Positions 15,874 to 25,638 of a DNA stretch of 62,353 nt are shown here, piece by piece. The stretch is from contig JAADII010000123.1 in assembly GCA_013151415.1 (NCBI GenBank), positions 1 through 62,353 on the forward strand, read 5' to 3'. The stretch's first letter is position 1. The number at the start of each line of letters is the position of its first letter. The notes beneath the pieces are model-generated. The model was not told the origin of the DNA and did not search any database. It saw only the letters and a program-made list of their open reading frames with translations. A program made the translations under genes and the position numbers. This DNA is from Chloroflexota bacterium (lineage in GTDB: Bacteria; Chloroflexota; Anaerolineae; J102).

Positions 15874-18182
15874 GCGTGTGAAGAGGCCCCAAACCACAAA
15901 GCGATCACGGCCATCCATGTCACGGCCGCGATAAGCAGACCCAGGAAGAAGGGACGCGGGCGAAAACGCAGACGCACCTCGTGGCTGCCGGCCGGAACCT
16001 GCACGGCCTGCCAGACGCCATTCGCGCGCAAGACCGGTCGCCATTCGCCGCGGTCGATGCTGGCCTCCCAACCCGGATACCACGTTTGCAACACCACCAA
16101 CGTGGCGGGGTTGGCCGCGTCGGTGCGCACCGTCACATCGTTGACGCCCCAGGAGATGATTTGCGCCTCTCCGCCCGCGGCGTTCTGGCCCTCACCGCCT
16201 TCCAATACGACCTCGGCCAGCGGCTCGAAATCGGCCGCGCGGATGGCCTGTTGCGCCGCGGCCAGGTCGGGTGCGATGCGCGCCCGACCCACCAGCATGA
16301 CTCGGGGGTGAAATCGCCGGTTGCGATAGAGGTTCAGGTCGGGGTCGCCCTCGAACGCCGGTTCCCAGACATCCCAATCCAACACCACGTCTTTGCGCGC
16401 GAGCACATATTTCACATTGAGCAGCGCGTAGAGGTCGGAGCTGCGGCTGCCGGTCGCCTGAAGAAAATCCTCATAATAAGCCAACGTCAAGGGATTGGCC
16501 ACGCCCGATACATCGTCAAGACCGTGCACCTCGGCCGCGCTGGGCTGCCAGAAGGCTTGGATCTCGGTGCGCGCATCGAGGCGATAGAGATCGGAATCGT
16601 TCTTGAGAAAGGAAAGGAGGGGTTGCCGATAGAAATTGGCCGTGGGGTCGCTTTCAGAGATGTCTTCATACGCGCCGAGCATGGCCAGATCGATGAAAAG
16701 GAGGAGTATGGCCAGGGCGGCCAACGCGTCCGAGCGAATCCAGCCGCGCGCGCGGGCGAAGAGCAGCGCCATTCCGGCCGCGAAGAGGAGCAAAAACTGC
16801 ATCACGGCGATGGTGGCCACGCTGGCGCGCAAGTGCAGGGTGGGCTCGGCGGTTTGGGTGAGCAGCAAAACCGCGTAGGTGACGGGGACGCCCACCGCCA
16901 GGGCCAGAAGCAGCAAATGACGCAGAAAACGCCATCCCCCGGCAAAGACGCGACGATCTTCATCCCGCCACGATGTCATCAGCGCCTGCAAGCCGCGCGC
17001 CGCCAGCAAGGCCAGGGCCAGATCGAAGAGAAAGATGAAACGCGCCGGCGCGCGCAGTTGTTCTAAGCCGGGCAGAAGCCAGGTGAACCAACCATGAACA
17101 GGGCTATAGACGCCCAGGCTAAAGGCCAACGAGACCGCAGCCAGCCCCAGCAACAGCCAGGTCAGGCGGTCGCGACGCATGAGAACGCCGAAAAAGGCCA
17201 ACAACAGGGTCAAAATCCCCACATAGCCCATTTCCACGCGCGGCCACAGGCCCCAATGGAGGGCCGGGCCGCGACCAAAGAAATTGGGCATGATCAGGCC
17301 GATGAGTTGAGCCGGAGAGAGGGAGAAGCCCACGGTTTGCGCGTAGCGCCATTCCCCACGCGCGGTCATGTCGGCGATCTCGAAGCCCGGTAGCAGAACC
17401 GGAGCGAGGACGCCTAAGGCGATGGCCGCGGGAATGACCAGGGCCATGAGCGCACGCGACCAGCGCGTGCGAACCCGCTCGCGGTTCACCAGCAGCCAGA
17501 ATCCCACCCACAGGGCCAGGGCCATGAGCGAAAAGAGGGTCATCTGAATGTGTCCGGCCAGTGATCCCACGCCCAGGGCGACGCCCGCGGCCAGCGCCCA
17601 ACGCAAGCCGCGGCCTTCCAATGTTTTGTGAGCGGCCAGCAAGACCAGGGGCAGCCACGCGGTCACCGCAATCAGGTTGAGATTGCCGAAATGGATGATG
17701 AACAGGTCGCTAAACATGAACGCGACCGCGGCCAACAACGCCGGCCCTCGCCATAGTTTCAGCCCCCGCGCCAAAAGATAGGTCGTCGCGCCGGCCCACC
17801 AGATGTGTAGCATGGCCAGGCGCTCCATATCCACATAACGGAGTTCGGGGCCGAGAAGAAAGCGCAAGAGATGCGGCGGGTAGAGGATGCCGGACTGAAT
17901 TTCGGCCACAAAAGGCGCGCCGCTGTAAAGATGAGGGTTCCACAAAGGCCAAACGCCGGCTTTCAGGCTGCGCTGGATGAATGCATAGGTGGGGAAGAGA
18001 AAGCTGGCCAGGTCGCCGCCGTCGGCCGGCATATAGACATCGCCGCTCACCACGCGCCAGAAAAAGGCCAGGGTCAGCCCGCCCAACAACCCCACGGCCA
18101 ATCCGTCCTTCAGCCAGGCGCGACGACGCCATCCCAGCCAGAGAAGGAGCAGGAGATAGAGAGCGAACAGAACGGAGAGCAT
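15822..18182 (-). CDS. YfhO-family membrane protein (GT-C-like)
   Basis: 786 residues, 11-13 membrane helices and an extracytoplasmic C-terminal domain. The first loop has YMPADGGDLASFLFPTY and VWPLWNPHLYSGAPFVAEIQ, the YfhO signature. YfhO proteins resemble GT-C glycosyltransferases and in Firmicutes help glycosylate lipoteichoic acid. The final segment, after the last helix (TWMAVIALWFGASS), reads ALRLKSVTAGRAERPPA and is encoded by the palindromic element at 15751-15873, so the native C-terminus was probably shorter or different. The gene lies 28 bp downstream of the membrane sensor gene. Confidence 0.85.
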   Translation of the reverse strand: MLSVLFALYLLLLLWLGWRRRAWLKDGLAVGLLGGLTLAFFWRVVSGDVYMPADGGDLASFLFPTYAFIQRSLKAGVWPLWNPHLYSGAPFVAEIQSGILYPPHLLRFLLGPELRYVDMERLAMLHIWWAGATTYLLARGLKLWRGPALLAAVAFMFSDLFIIHFGNLNLIAVTAWLPLVLLAAHKTLEGRGLRWALAAGVALGVGSLAGHIQMTLFSLMALALWVGFWLLVNRERVRTRWSRALMALVIPAAIALGVLAPVLLPGFEIADMTARGEWRYAQTVGFSLSPAQLIGLIMPNFFGRGPALHWGLWPRVEMGYVGILTLLLAFFGVLMRRDRLTWLLLGLAAVSLAFSLGVYSPVHGWFTWLLPGLEQLRAPARFIFLFDLALALLAARGLQALMTSWRDEDRRVFAGGWRFLRHLLLLALAVGVPVTYAVLLLTQTAEPTLHLRASVATIAVMQFLLLFAAGMALLFARARGWIRSDALAALAILLLFIDLAMLGAYEDISESDPTANFYRQPLLSFLKNDSDLYRLDARTEIQAFWQPSAAEVHGLDDVSGVANPLTLAYYEDFLQATGSRSSDLYALLNVKYVLARKDVVLDWDVWEPAFEGDPDLNLYRNRRFHPRVMLVGRARIAPDLAAAQQAIRAADFEPLAEVVLEGGEGQNAAGGEAQIISWGVNDVTVRTDAANPATLVVLQTWYPGWEASIDRGEWRPVLRANGVWQAVQVPAGSHEVRLRFRPRPFFLGLLIAAVTWMAVIALWFGASSHALRLKSVTAGRAERPPA

Positions 18183-18184
18183 GG

Positions 18185-18230
18185 GGTGAGGGTGAGGTTG
18201 AGGCTGAGGTTAAGGCTGAGGTTGGGGTTT
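18185..18230. repeat. Short hexamer repeat (GAGGTT/GAGGCT)
   Basis: About six imperfect copies of a six-base unit span the end of the sensor gene (stop at 18210) and the gap before YfhO. The repeat encodes the sensor's PQPQP tail. It is a candidate site for slippage that would change the C-terminus. Confidence 0.5.
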
Positions 18231-20186
18231 GGAATCCGGTTTGGCGTTTTGCTCTGGCAGGGGTTCGGCTTCCTCTTGAACGCTGGCCTCCATTTCGGCC
18301 AGGGTGCGCGCGACCTCGGAGATGGCGACGCGCTGTTTTCGATAAAGGTCGCTCTCGCTCATGGCGAGACGGTTGGCCACCTCGCGCACGCGTCGCCCTT
18401 GAATGAATTTCAGATCCAAAATATTGTAAAGAAGCCATTCCGAGGTGGTCATGCGGCGCTCGCCGGGCGGACGTTGACGCTCGATGGCCGCCTGCAACAC
18501 AGCCCGCAACGCGCGCGTGGGCGATCCGCCATATTCGGCCTGGACTTTGCGCACGATGCGCAGATCGCGTAAGGGGCTATCGCTGAGCTTGGGGCCGCCC
18601 CAAAAATGTGAGAGCGCATCCCGCACCCATTCGGTGAATTCGGGCGATTGGGTCAGGTCTTCGCTTTCCGGCTGTTCGGTGGAGATGACGTAGGGCACCG
18701 CGCCGCGCAGCGCCTGCATCACTTCGATATCGGGCAAAATGGGTCGCAAAGCTTCGAACACGTCCAGCTGCAAACGGCGATCCTCCACCGCGATCTCCGC
18801 GCGTCGTAGAAGATGGTCGAGCACCACGCGGGTGGTGGGATCGGGATGTTGAAGCTTGGGCGCGGGCCCGCGCACCGCGATAATGCCCATGGGCTGATCG
18901 GTGTGGCGGTTGGTCAGGGTGCGAATGAAATAGCCGTTGACCTCATGAAAGGCTTCGTCCGGAGCCTCGATCGCGAGCAATTTTTGCGCTTCGGGCAAGG
19001 AAAGCGCTTTTCTCGCCTCTTCCTCGCTGCCCACAACGGCTTCCAACCGCGCTTCGGCCTCGCCGGGCAAAGCCACAAAACCGCCGTCCGTCTCCAACGC
19101 ATCACAAATGGCGATGAGCACGTTTTCTAGAAACTGGCGTAGATCGCTGCTGGTCATCAACCGGGCGTCCAACGTGCGCAACCACTGCACTTCGTCGGTT
19201 TCGTTGCGATAAAGCAAGCGATCGATCCAGGGCTGCAAGAGATGGATCAACACCTGGGCCAGCACAATGGTGGCCACAACCAGCAGGGTGAGGGCCGTGT
19301 CGCTGGGCAAGCCCAAAGTCGCCTCGATATGCGGCGCGGTGAGGATCAGGCCAATGACAATGACGGCCACCACCGGCCCGCGCAGCAAGAAATAGACCAG
19401 TTGTCGCTTGACCACGCGGTCGGGCGAAAGCACCCCGAAATAGGCGACGCTGTAGGCCATGACCACCAACATGATGCCCACAGCGACATTGGCCACAATG
19501 GCCAAGAATAAAACGGCTCGCGGGTCGGCCCGGCCTGCGGCCGAGGCCGAGGCCAGAATCAGATAAGGAAAGACGCCCAGAGCCGGCGCGGCAAAGCTCC
19601 ATAGCAGGTAGTTCAGTCGCCGTCGCGAGGCCATGGTGCGGGTGTGTGCGCGGGCTTGAAGAAGATTCCAGCCGCCCCACAGAGTCGCGCTCACGAAATA
19701 GAGAGTGAAAATAGGGAAAAGAGGGCCGGGCTGGAGATGGGTTACAGGAATCTCTCCGGCCGCCGGACGCACCAAGATATTGCCAGTGACGGCCATGAGC
19801 GCGAACAACGCGCTGGCCACATAGGCGCCTCGCACCAACGTTCGCCAGTAGGAGGCGTTGGATTGCAGCCAGGTGGCCAGGAGCACCTCGCGCGAAAAAT
19901 GCAGGTAGGCCGCGGGCACCAGGGCGATGCCTAGCCATTGAAAACGCAGCCAGCTTTCGGCCCAATCCACGCGCGGCAGCACCACATCGCCCGAATAAAC
20001 AATGACCATGCCCACCAAAAGCGCGGCGAACGCCCGCCCCACGCGGCTATGGAGGTTGAAGGTGAGAATGTAGACAAGGAGTGAGAAGCTGAGGATCAGA
20101 ATGGCCGATGAAAGAATGAGATTGCCGAATTCCAAAACACCCAGCCAATCGGGAAATTCCATGAAAGACATTGCGAAAATCCTCAT
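18210..20186 (-). CDS. Membrane sensor with a C-terminal helix-turn-helix instead of a kinase
   Basis: 658 residues. The N-terminal 300 hold 7-8 helices like the 7TM sensory region of histidine kinases (LILSSAILILSFSLLVYIL onward). A GAF-like segment at about 340-460 follows (QFLENVLIAICDALE, GGFVALPG). Instead of HisKA and HATPase domains there is a helical C-terminal domain with a likely HTH (RRVREVANRLAMSESDLYRK) and a coiled tail. A membrane-bound one-component regulator is the best reading. The family seems lineage-restricted, but I cannot check this. The start codon overlaps the GNAT stop (ATGA). Confidence 0.7.
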   Translation of the reverse strand: MRIFAMSFMEFPDWLGVLEFGNLILSSAILILSFSLLVYILTFNLHSRVGRAFAALLVGMVIVYSGDVVLPRVDWAESWLRFQWLGIALVPAAYLHFSREVLLATWLQSNASYWRTLVRGAYVASALFALMAVTGNILVRPAAGEIPVTHLQPGPLFPIFTLYFVSATLWGGWNLLQARAHTRTMASRRRLNYLLWSFAAPALGVFPYLILASASAAGRADPRAVLFLAIVANVAVGIMLVVMAYSVAYFGVLSPDRVVKRQLVYFLLRGPVVAVIVIGLILTAPHIEATLGLPSDTALTLLVVATIVLAQVLIHLLQPWIDRLLYRNETDEVQWLRTLDARLMTSSDLRQFLENVLIAICDALETDGGFVALPGEAEARLEAVVGSEEEARKALSLPEAQKLLAIEAPDEAFHEVNGYFIRTLTNRHTDQPMGIIAVRGPAPKLQHPDPTTRVVLDHLLRRAEIAVEDRRLQLDVFEALRPILPDIEVMQALRGAVPYVISTEQPESEDLTQSPEFTEWVRDALSHFWGGPKLSDSPLRDLRIVRKVQAEYGGSPTRALRAVLQAAIERQRPPGERRMTTSEWLLYNILDLKFIQGRRVREVANRLAMSESDLYRKQRVAISEVARTLAEMEASVQEEAEPLPEQNAKPDSKPQPQP

Positions 20187-20716
20187 CGCACCGGGCGCGT
20201 TAACTCCAATATGATTTCCTGATCAGGGTGGAGCCCCTCGTTGAAGCCGCTGAAAGAGAAGCCGTGCGCCAGATAAAATGCGGTGGCGGGATGGTTCTTC
20301 ACGCTCAACTGCACTCGCAGGCTTCGCAGGCTTCGTTGCCGCGCCCACTCCAATGTGTGTTGCAACAAGCGCGCGCCAATGCCCTGACGCCGATGCTCCG
20401 GCGCGACCACATGCCGATGAATCAAGCCAGAACCGATTTCGGGTTCGGGTATCATATGAATGAAACCCACCAAATCTCTATCCAATTGCGCGGCCAACAT
20501 GCAATCGCCTCGTTTCCAGGGGACGAGCAGGTTATCAGATATGGGCGGCGCCTCGACAGTAATGGGCCGCGGCAATTGGACTAGTTGAAAATGGACGAGG
20601 ATCGAGGTGGATTCGAGCTGCAAATTCAGTTGCCAGACGCGCTGCGTGGTGAACGAAGCGTCCAAACGAACGCATTCATTGAGATCATGAAGGGTGGGAC
20701 GACGAATGAGAAGCAT
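20183..20716 (-). CDS. GNAT-family N-acetyltransferase
   Basis: 177 residues. The acetyl-CoA-binding motif A is HVVAPEHRRQGIGARLLQ, followed by RVQLSVKNHPATAFYLAHGF, the GNAT motif B pattern. The substrate cannot be inferred. The gene begins 3 bp after the DUF58 stop and overlaps the sensor gene start by 4 bp, so it is translated within the envelope array. It may acetylate a sugar nucleotide or a protein N-terminus; both are guesses. Confidence 0.85.
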   Translation of the reverse strand: MLLIRRPTLHDLNECVRLDASFTTQRVWQLNLQLESTSILVHFQLVQLPRPITVEAPPISDNLLVPWKRGDCMLAAQLDRDLVGFIHMIPEPEIGSGLIHRHVVAPEHRRQGIGARLLQHTLEWARQRSLRSLRVQLSVKNHPATAFYLAHGFSFSGFNEGLHPDQEIILELTRPVR

Positions 20717-20719
20717 GCC

Positions 20720-21997
20720 CTATTTTGGATACGCGTAATGGGAGAGAGAAGCGGAGATGTCGGCCCCTCGCTCCAGTTTATAGGTGGGAATATTGCTGGC
20801 CCAAAGTTCGACCAACGTTTTGTCATATTTGGGCGCGGGGCCGAATGTATTGGCGGCGATGAGCACGGCCACGCTTTTCACGCCGCGCCGGCTCAGATCG
20901 CGCAACGCGGCCACCCAGGCTCCATCGGCCGAAGGGGTGATGGCGATAACGGTGCTGGAGCGATCCAGGTAATGACCTTCGGCAAGCAACACCCGATCGA
21001 AAGGCAAGCTCCCGCGCGGCTCCAACACGGCCAATGTCTCCAATATCTTGCTCAACTGACGCTCTCCCCGGTCGGGTTGGATAACTTCGCGGTGAGAGGT
21101 GTAAGCCAATAGCCCCACCGCGCGACGTTCGATCAGATAGCGTCGAGCCAACGAAGCCGCGGCGGTCACCGCGTACTCGATGGTGGCCGGAATCAACTCC
21201 ACCGACCGCACGCGATTGTCCCAGAGGGCCGCAGGCTCGGCCTGGGCGTAAGGAGGCGGCTCCCAAGGCAAGGCATGATGCCACGTCGATTCCAGATCCA
21301 GCATAAGCCAGATGTCGCTGGTGGGATCCAACTCGAACTCTTTGACCATCAGGCGGCCCGTGCGCGCGGTCGAACGCCAATGAATGCGATTGAAGCTATC
21401 GCCGGGCGCATAATCCCGCACAGTGGCCACATTGGTGGTGAGATAATGCGTGCGATGACGCGTGGCCTCGCCGCCGGGAACATGGCCTTCGGGCAGTTGA
21501 AACCCGGGCGCTTCAACCGTGGCGGGAAACACGAGCAGGCTCGAAGTGAAGGGAACCGAACGCGTCACTTCGAAGATGCCCAAAGGATCGCCGCTGCGAA
21601 TGGTCAACGGGCCTAATCGATATCGTCCGCGGCGATAACAGGGCGTGCGCACCAGCCAAAACCGACGCTGTCGCCCGCCCAACGAGCTGACCACGCGCGA
21701 GGCGTAATGCCCGGGCAACGTGGAATGATCGCGGATATCCAGCCACAATTTGGGAAATCGCCCGCGATTGATGATCTCGAACTGCTCCTCGGCCATGCGC
21801 CCCACCTGGCTGCGCCGCGCTCGCGTCGTGCGAACAAGCCTGAGGTTGCTGACATTGAGTCGCGCCCAAATCCACGAACCCGCGAGAAGCGCAGTGAGCA
21901 AATAGAGCGTGTTATAAAGAAGCTCGGCGCCTGTGCTCAACGCGGCGACCAGGCTGACGGCCCAAATGAGCAAAGCGAACCAAGTGTTGCGACGCAA
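20720..21997 (-). CDS. DUF58 domain protein, first copy
   Basis: 425 residues. Two short membrane helices at the N-terminus (FALLIWAVSLVAALS, LYLLTALLAGSWIW) are followed by a beta-rich part and the DUF58 signature VRDYAPGDSFNRIHWRST at about 190-210. The start is TTG 21997, because no ATG occurs before the conserved region. It lies 10 bp downstream of the first MoxR gene, the usual MoxR-DUF58 pairing. It is shorter than the copy at 8797-10272, which is in part due to a shorter N-terminus. Confidence 0.88.
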   Translation of the reverse strand: MRRNTWFALLIWAVSLVAALSTGAELLYNTLYLLTALLAGSWIWARLNVSNLRLVRTTRARRSQVGRMAEEQFEIINRGRFPKLWLDIRDHSTLPGHYASRVVSSLGGRQRRFWLVRTPCYRRGRYRLGPLTIRSGDPLGIFEVTRSVPFTSSLLVFPATVEAPGFQLPEGHVPGGEATRHRTHYLTTNVATVRDYAPGDSFNRIHWRSTARTGRLMVKEFELDPTSDIWLMLDLESTWHHALPWEPPPYAQAEPAALWDNRVRSVELIPATIEYAVTAAASLARRYLIERRAVGLLAYTSHREVIQPDRGERQLSKILETLAVLEPRGSLPFDRVLLAEGHYLDRSSTVIAITPSADGAWVAALRDLSRRGVKSVAVLIAANTFGPAPKYDKTLVELWASNIPTYKLERGADISASLSHYAYPK

Positions 21998-22006
21998 GAT
22001 ATTTGC

Positions 22007-22975
22007 CTATCCAGTGGTGACTCGAGCGCGAGCGCCCGGGACCGAGATCGCGTCCAGGGTTTCGCGCACGATGGTGTCGGGACTCACGCTCTTGATGCGA
22101 GCGGAAGGGCTGATGATGATGCGATGCGCCAACGTGGGGATGGCAAGCGCCTTCACGTCATCGGGAATGACATAATCGCGGCCTTGCACGGCCGCGAACG
22201 CGCGCGAGGTTTTATAGAGAGCCAACGAGCCGCGCGGGCTGGCTCCCAAATACACTTCAGGGTGTTCGCGCGTGGAAGCTGTCACCGATACGATATACCC
22301 CTTAACCTGTTCATCCACATAGATTTGCTTCACCGCCTCTTGGGCCGCGCGCAGCTCCTCGACCGTGACCACCTGCTGGATATCCTCGATGGGGTGATGA
22401 TCGCTTTGCGATTCCAAGATAGCGATTTCGTGACCGCGATCGGGATAACCCAGGTGAATGCGCATGATGAAACGGTCCACCTGCGCCTCAGGCAAGGGAA
22501 ACGTGCCTTCATATTCGATGGGATTTTGTGTGGCCAACACCAGAAACGGCTTCTGCATGATATAGGTCTCGCCGTCTACGGTGACCTGTCGCTCCTCCAT
22601 CACTTCGAGCAACGCGGCCTGAGTTTTGGGCGTGGCCCGGTTGATCTCATCGGCCAACACAATCTGGGCAAAGATGGGGCCAGGACGAAATTCGAACTCT
22701 TGGGTTTTCTGGTTATAAACCGAAACGCCCGTCACATCACTGGGCAACATGTCGGGCGTGAATTGTATGCGGCTGAATGTGCAACCAATAGAGCGAGCAA
22801 TGGACCGCGCCAACATGGTTTTGCCCAGACCGGGCACATCCTCGATGAGCAAATGCCCTTCACAAAGCAAAGCCAGCAACGTTTGATGAATGGCTTCGCG
22901 CTTGCCGAGGATCACTTGTTCGACATTGGCGGTGATGCGCTCGACGAAGTGTTGAACAATGGTGGGGTTGGACAT
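22007..22975 (-). CDS. MoxR-family AAA+ ATPase, first copy
   Basis: 322 residues. Walker A is [14 protein letters not shown] and Walker B is [15 protein letters not shown]. The conserved [17 protein letters not shown] and [17 protein letters not shown] are present. It is the first gene of the long minus-strand envelope array and has its own likely promoter (23173-23202). It is closely similar to the copy at 10680-11624, so the two MoxR/DUF58 pairs at the two ends of the array probably arose by duplication. Confidence 0.93.
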   Translation of the reverse strand: MSNPTIVQHFVERITANVEQVILGKREAIHQTLLALLCEGHLLIEDVPGLGKTMLARSIARSIGCTFSRIQFTPDMLPSDVTGVSVYNQKTQEFEFRPGPIFAQIVLADEINRATPKTQAALLEVMEERQVTVDGETYIMQKPFLVLATQNPIEYEGTFPLPEAQVDRFIMRIHLGYPDRGHEIAILESQSDHHPIEDIQQVVTVEELRAAQEAVKQIYVDEQVKGYIVSVTASTREHPEVYLGASPRGSLALYKTSRAFAAVQGRDYVIPDDVKALAIPTLAHRIIISPSARIKSVSPDTIVRETLDAISVPGARARVTTG

Positions 22976-23172
22976 GAAAGACTCTCTGAGAAAAGGATGA
23001 AACGAACGATTGCGCGTTACGCATATCGTCGGAAAAAGGAGGCGACACCAAATGCATCGGGCGTTGGTTGGACTTGAGTTGGTCTCGTCCTCTGTGTGTA
23101 AAACCGCGCCGGTTCACCAAGGCCCGCATTGCAGCCGCGCCGCGCCCGATGTGCGGCGAACCGCGCCCTGAA

Positions 23173-23202
23173 ATTGTAGCACAGGGAAAGCCGAGGAGCT
23201 AA
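23173..23202 (-). promoter_or_regulatory. Likely promoter of the envelope array
   Basis: On the minus strand, TGCTACAAT (extended -10, TACAAT at 23178-23173) with TTAGCT 18 nt upstream. It lies about 200 nt upstream of the first MoxR start. Within 22976-23339 I see no gene, only this promoter, a GC-rich imperfect dyad (about 23100-23165) and a weak plus-strand promoter (TTGCGA 23220-23225, TACCAT 23244-23249) for the MFS gene. Confidence 0.45.
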
Positions 23203-23339
23203 GTGGGACGGAAGGCAAGTTGCGAGATCATGGTGATTTGGCATACCATTACAGGCGTCGCACGCGATTTACGCCGCTTTATATCGCCATTCCCAACCCT
23301 GTTGCTCAGATGGCATCGCCCATTCGAAAAGGTGAGATC

Positions 23340-24623
23340 ATGCGCGTCAACCGCTGGGCGGCCGTGGCCGTCTTCTTTTTCTTCATGCTCCTTCATCAAT
23401 CGGACAAACTCCTCATCGGGCCGCTGACCACGCCTATCATGGAGACATTTGAGATCAACGAAGCGGCCATGGGCGCTGTGTTTACGGGCGCGCTGTTGGT
23501 GGGCGCGTTCATGTATCCGGTGTGGGGCGTTCTGTACGATCGTTTCACCCGTCCCAAATTACTGGCCCTCGCCTCGTTCATTTGGGGCTCCACCACATGG
23601 CTGAGCGCCATCGCGCCCACCTATCCCACGTTTTTGGCCACACGCGCCTCGACGGGCGTCGATGATTCCAGCTATCCGGGCATATATAGCCTGATTTCCG
23701 ATTACTTTGGCCCTGAAATGCGGGGCAAGATATACGGCCTGTTGCAACTGACGCAGCCTTTGGGTTATCTGGTGGGCCTGGTGGCGGCCACGGTGTTGGG
23801 CGCGATGTTGGGCTGGCGCAGCATCTTTTACATTACAGGCACATTGGGGCTGCTGCTGGCCGTGGTGATCCTGTTCGTGGTTAAAGACGCGCCGCGCGGT
23901 CAGGCCGAGCCAGAAATGGAGGGGTTGGAGGAAATGGGGGTCTACCGCTTCGAGTGGAAGACGGCTCGCGGCCTGTTTCGCAAACGCACATTGCTTCTCC
24001 TTTGGGCGCAGGGCTTTGTGGGCGTCTTCCCGTGGAACATCATCACCTATTGGTTTTTCCGTTATTTGGAAACCGAACGCAATTACAGCCAGGAAAGCAT
24101 CCTTATTACTATGGGGCCAACCGTGCTTGTGTTGGCGTTGGGCTATTTTCTGGGCGGCATGCTGGGCGATTTTTTCTTTCGTCGCACCCCGCGCGGCCGC
24201 GTGCTCGTGGCCCTGACAGCCGTCTTCACCGGCGCGGTGCTCATGTGGTTCACCATGAACACGCCCGTGGAGAACCAAACCCAATTCATGATCTTGCTCA
24301 TCCTCACGGCCTTGTTCATTCCCTTCGCCTCACCCAACGTGCTCTCCACCGTCTACGACATCACCCTGCCCGAGGTGCGAAGCACCGCGCTTTCGGTGCA
24401 ATATTTTATCGAAAACGGCGGCGCGGCTCTTTCGCCGCTGATCGCCGGCATCATCGCCACGCGCACATCGCTGGGCGACGCCATTCTCACCCTATCCATC
24501 AGCGCCTGGCTGCTCACGGCCTTTTTCCTGGCCTTCGCGGCCTATCTTGTTCCGGCCGACATTGCGGTTCTGCGCCGTCAGATGAGCGAACGCGCGGCCT
24601 TAGAGATGGCGCGCGCTCGATAA
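23340..24623 (+). CDS. MFS transporter
   Basis: 427 residues with about 12 membrane helices. The first loop has the MFS pattern GVLYDRFTRPKLLALAS, and DYFGPEMRGKIYGLLQ fits the conserved loop after helix 4. ATG 23340 is chosen because an AAAGGTGA Shine-Dalgarno lies 8 nt upstream. The upstream in-frame codons back to 23220 give polar sequence. The substrate is unknown; organic anions or sugars are both possible. It is followed 46 bp later by prs. Confidence 0.85.
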   Translation: MRVNRWAAVAVFFFFMLLHQSDKLLIGPLTTPIMETFEINEAAMGAVFTGALLVGAFMYPVWGVLYDRFTRPKLLALASFIWGSTTWLSAIAPTYPTFLATRASTGVDDSSYPGIYSLISDYFGPEMRGKIYGLLQLTQPLGYLVGLVAATVLGAMLGWRSIFYITGTLGLLLAVVILFVVKDAPRGQAEPEMEGLEEMGVYRFEWKTARGLFRKRTLLLLWAQGFVGVFPWNIITYWFFRYLETERNYSQESILITMGPTVLVLALGYFLGGMLGDFFFRRTPRGRVLVALTAVFTGAVLMWFTMNTPVENQTQFMILLILTALFIPFASPNVLSTVYDITLPEVRSTALSVQYFIENGGAALSPLIAGIIATRTSLGDAILTLSISAWLLTAFFLAFAAYLVPADIAVLRRQMSERAALEMARAR

Positions 24624-24669
24624 AACAATTTGCTTCAACACCGCTCTCGTCTCAAAGGGGGATCCAGCC

Positions 24670-25638
24670 ATGTCTGGAGGACTGTACGGCGAACTGTCCG
24701 TTATCGGCGGCTCGTGCAACCCCGCACTCACCCAAGAAATCTGCGATTACCTGCGTCTGATTCCCGTTCCCGTCACCATCAAAAAATTCGCCAATCAAAA
24801 CATCTTTGTGCAACTGCAACAAAGCGTGCGCGGCTGCGATGTATTTTTGATCCAGCCTTTGGGCCAACCCGTCAACGACATGGTCATGGAGCTGCTCATC
24901 ACCATCGACGCGCTGCGTCGCGATAGCGCCGGTCGCATCACCGCGGTCGTTCCCTACTACGCGTATGGCCGCACCGACAAAAAAGACCAGCCGCGCGTGC
25001 CCATCACCGCCCGTCTCCTGGCCGATTTGATCACCGTGGCCGGGGCCGACCGTTTTCTCACCATCGACTTGCACGCTGGACAGATCCAGGGCTTTTTCAC
25101 CATCCCCACCGACGAATTGACCGCGATCTATCTTTTATGCGATTTCATTCGCGATGCGGGTTTGGCCGAAAACGCGATCGTGGTCTCGCCCGATATCGGC
25201 GCGGTGCGTCGCGCCCGCAACTACGCCCAACTATTGGGCCTGCCCCTGGCCATCATCGAGAAACGGCGACGCCTTGACGGCGCAGGCACCGAAATTCACA
25301 CCCTCATCGGCGATGTCGAAGGTCGGCGTTGCATATTGGTGGATGATGAGATCGATACGGGCGGCACCATTTGTCAGGCGGCCGAGTATCTGAAAGCGCG
25401 CGGCGGTGAAGAGGTCTTTGCGGTGGCCACCCACGCGGTCTTCTCGGACCCCGCGGCCGAACGACTGGCGGCCAGCCCCATCGATCAGATCATCGTCACC
25501 AACACCCTGCCCGTCCGGCCCGAAACCAAGGCTCAACTGGACGACAAACTCGTGCAGATCAGCGTCGGCTCTCTTTTGGGCGAAACCATCCGGCGCATCC
25601 ACCAGGGCATTAGCGTGGGGGCCATGTTCCCGCAATGA
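24670..25638 (+). CDS. prs: Ribose-phosphate pyrophosphokinase
   Basis: 322 residues, the standard length. It makes PRPP from ribose 5-phosphate and ATP for nucleotide, His and Trp synthesis. The flexible loop is PYYAYGRTDKK, the ATP/ribose region includes TIDLHAGQIQGFF, and the PRPP-binding loop is CILVDDEIDTGGTI. The canonical PRPP loop usually has VDDMIDTAGT, so the Glu and Gly here are mild variations. GGGGG sits before ATG 24670. The end overlaps the next gene by 4 bp. Confidence 0.93.
   Translation: MSGGLYGELSVIGGSCNPALTQEICDYLRLIPVPVTIKKFANQNIFVQLQQSVRGCDVFLIQPLGQPVNDMVMELLITIDALRRDSAGRITAVVPYYAYGRTDKKDQPRVPITARLLADLITVAGADRFLTIDLHAGQIQGFFTIPTDELTAIYLLCDFIRDAGLAENAIVVSPDIGAVRRARNYAQLLGLPLAIIEKRRRLDGAGTEIHTLIGDVEGRRCILVDDEIDTGGTICQAAEYLKARGGEEVFAVATHAVFSDPAAERLAASPIDQIIVTNTLPVRPETKAQLDDKLVQISVGSLLGETIRRIHQGISVGAMFPQ

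Noticed and set aside
15981-17066. A 361-codon plus-strand frame
   Set aside because: Antisense shadow of the YfhO gene in GC-rich codons.
21707-23077. A 456-codon plus-strand frame
   Set aside because: It runs antisense to the clear MoxR and DUF58 genes and shows no motif.
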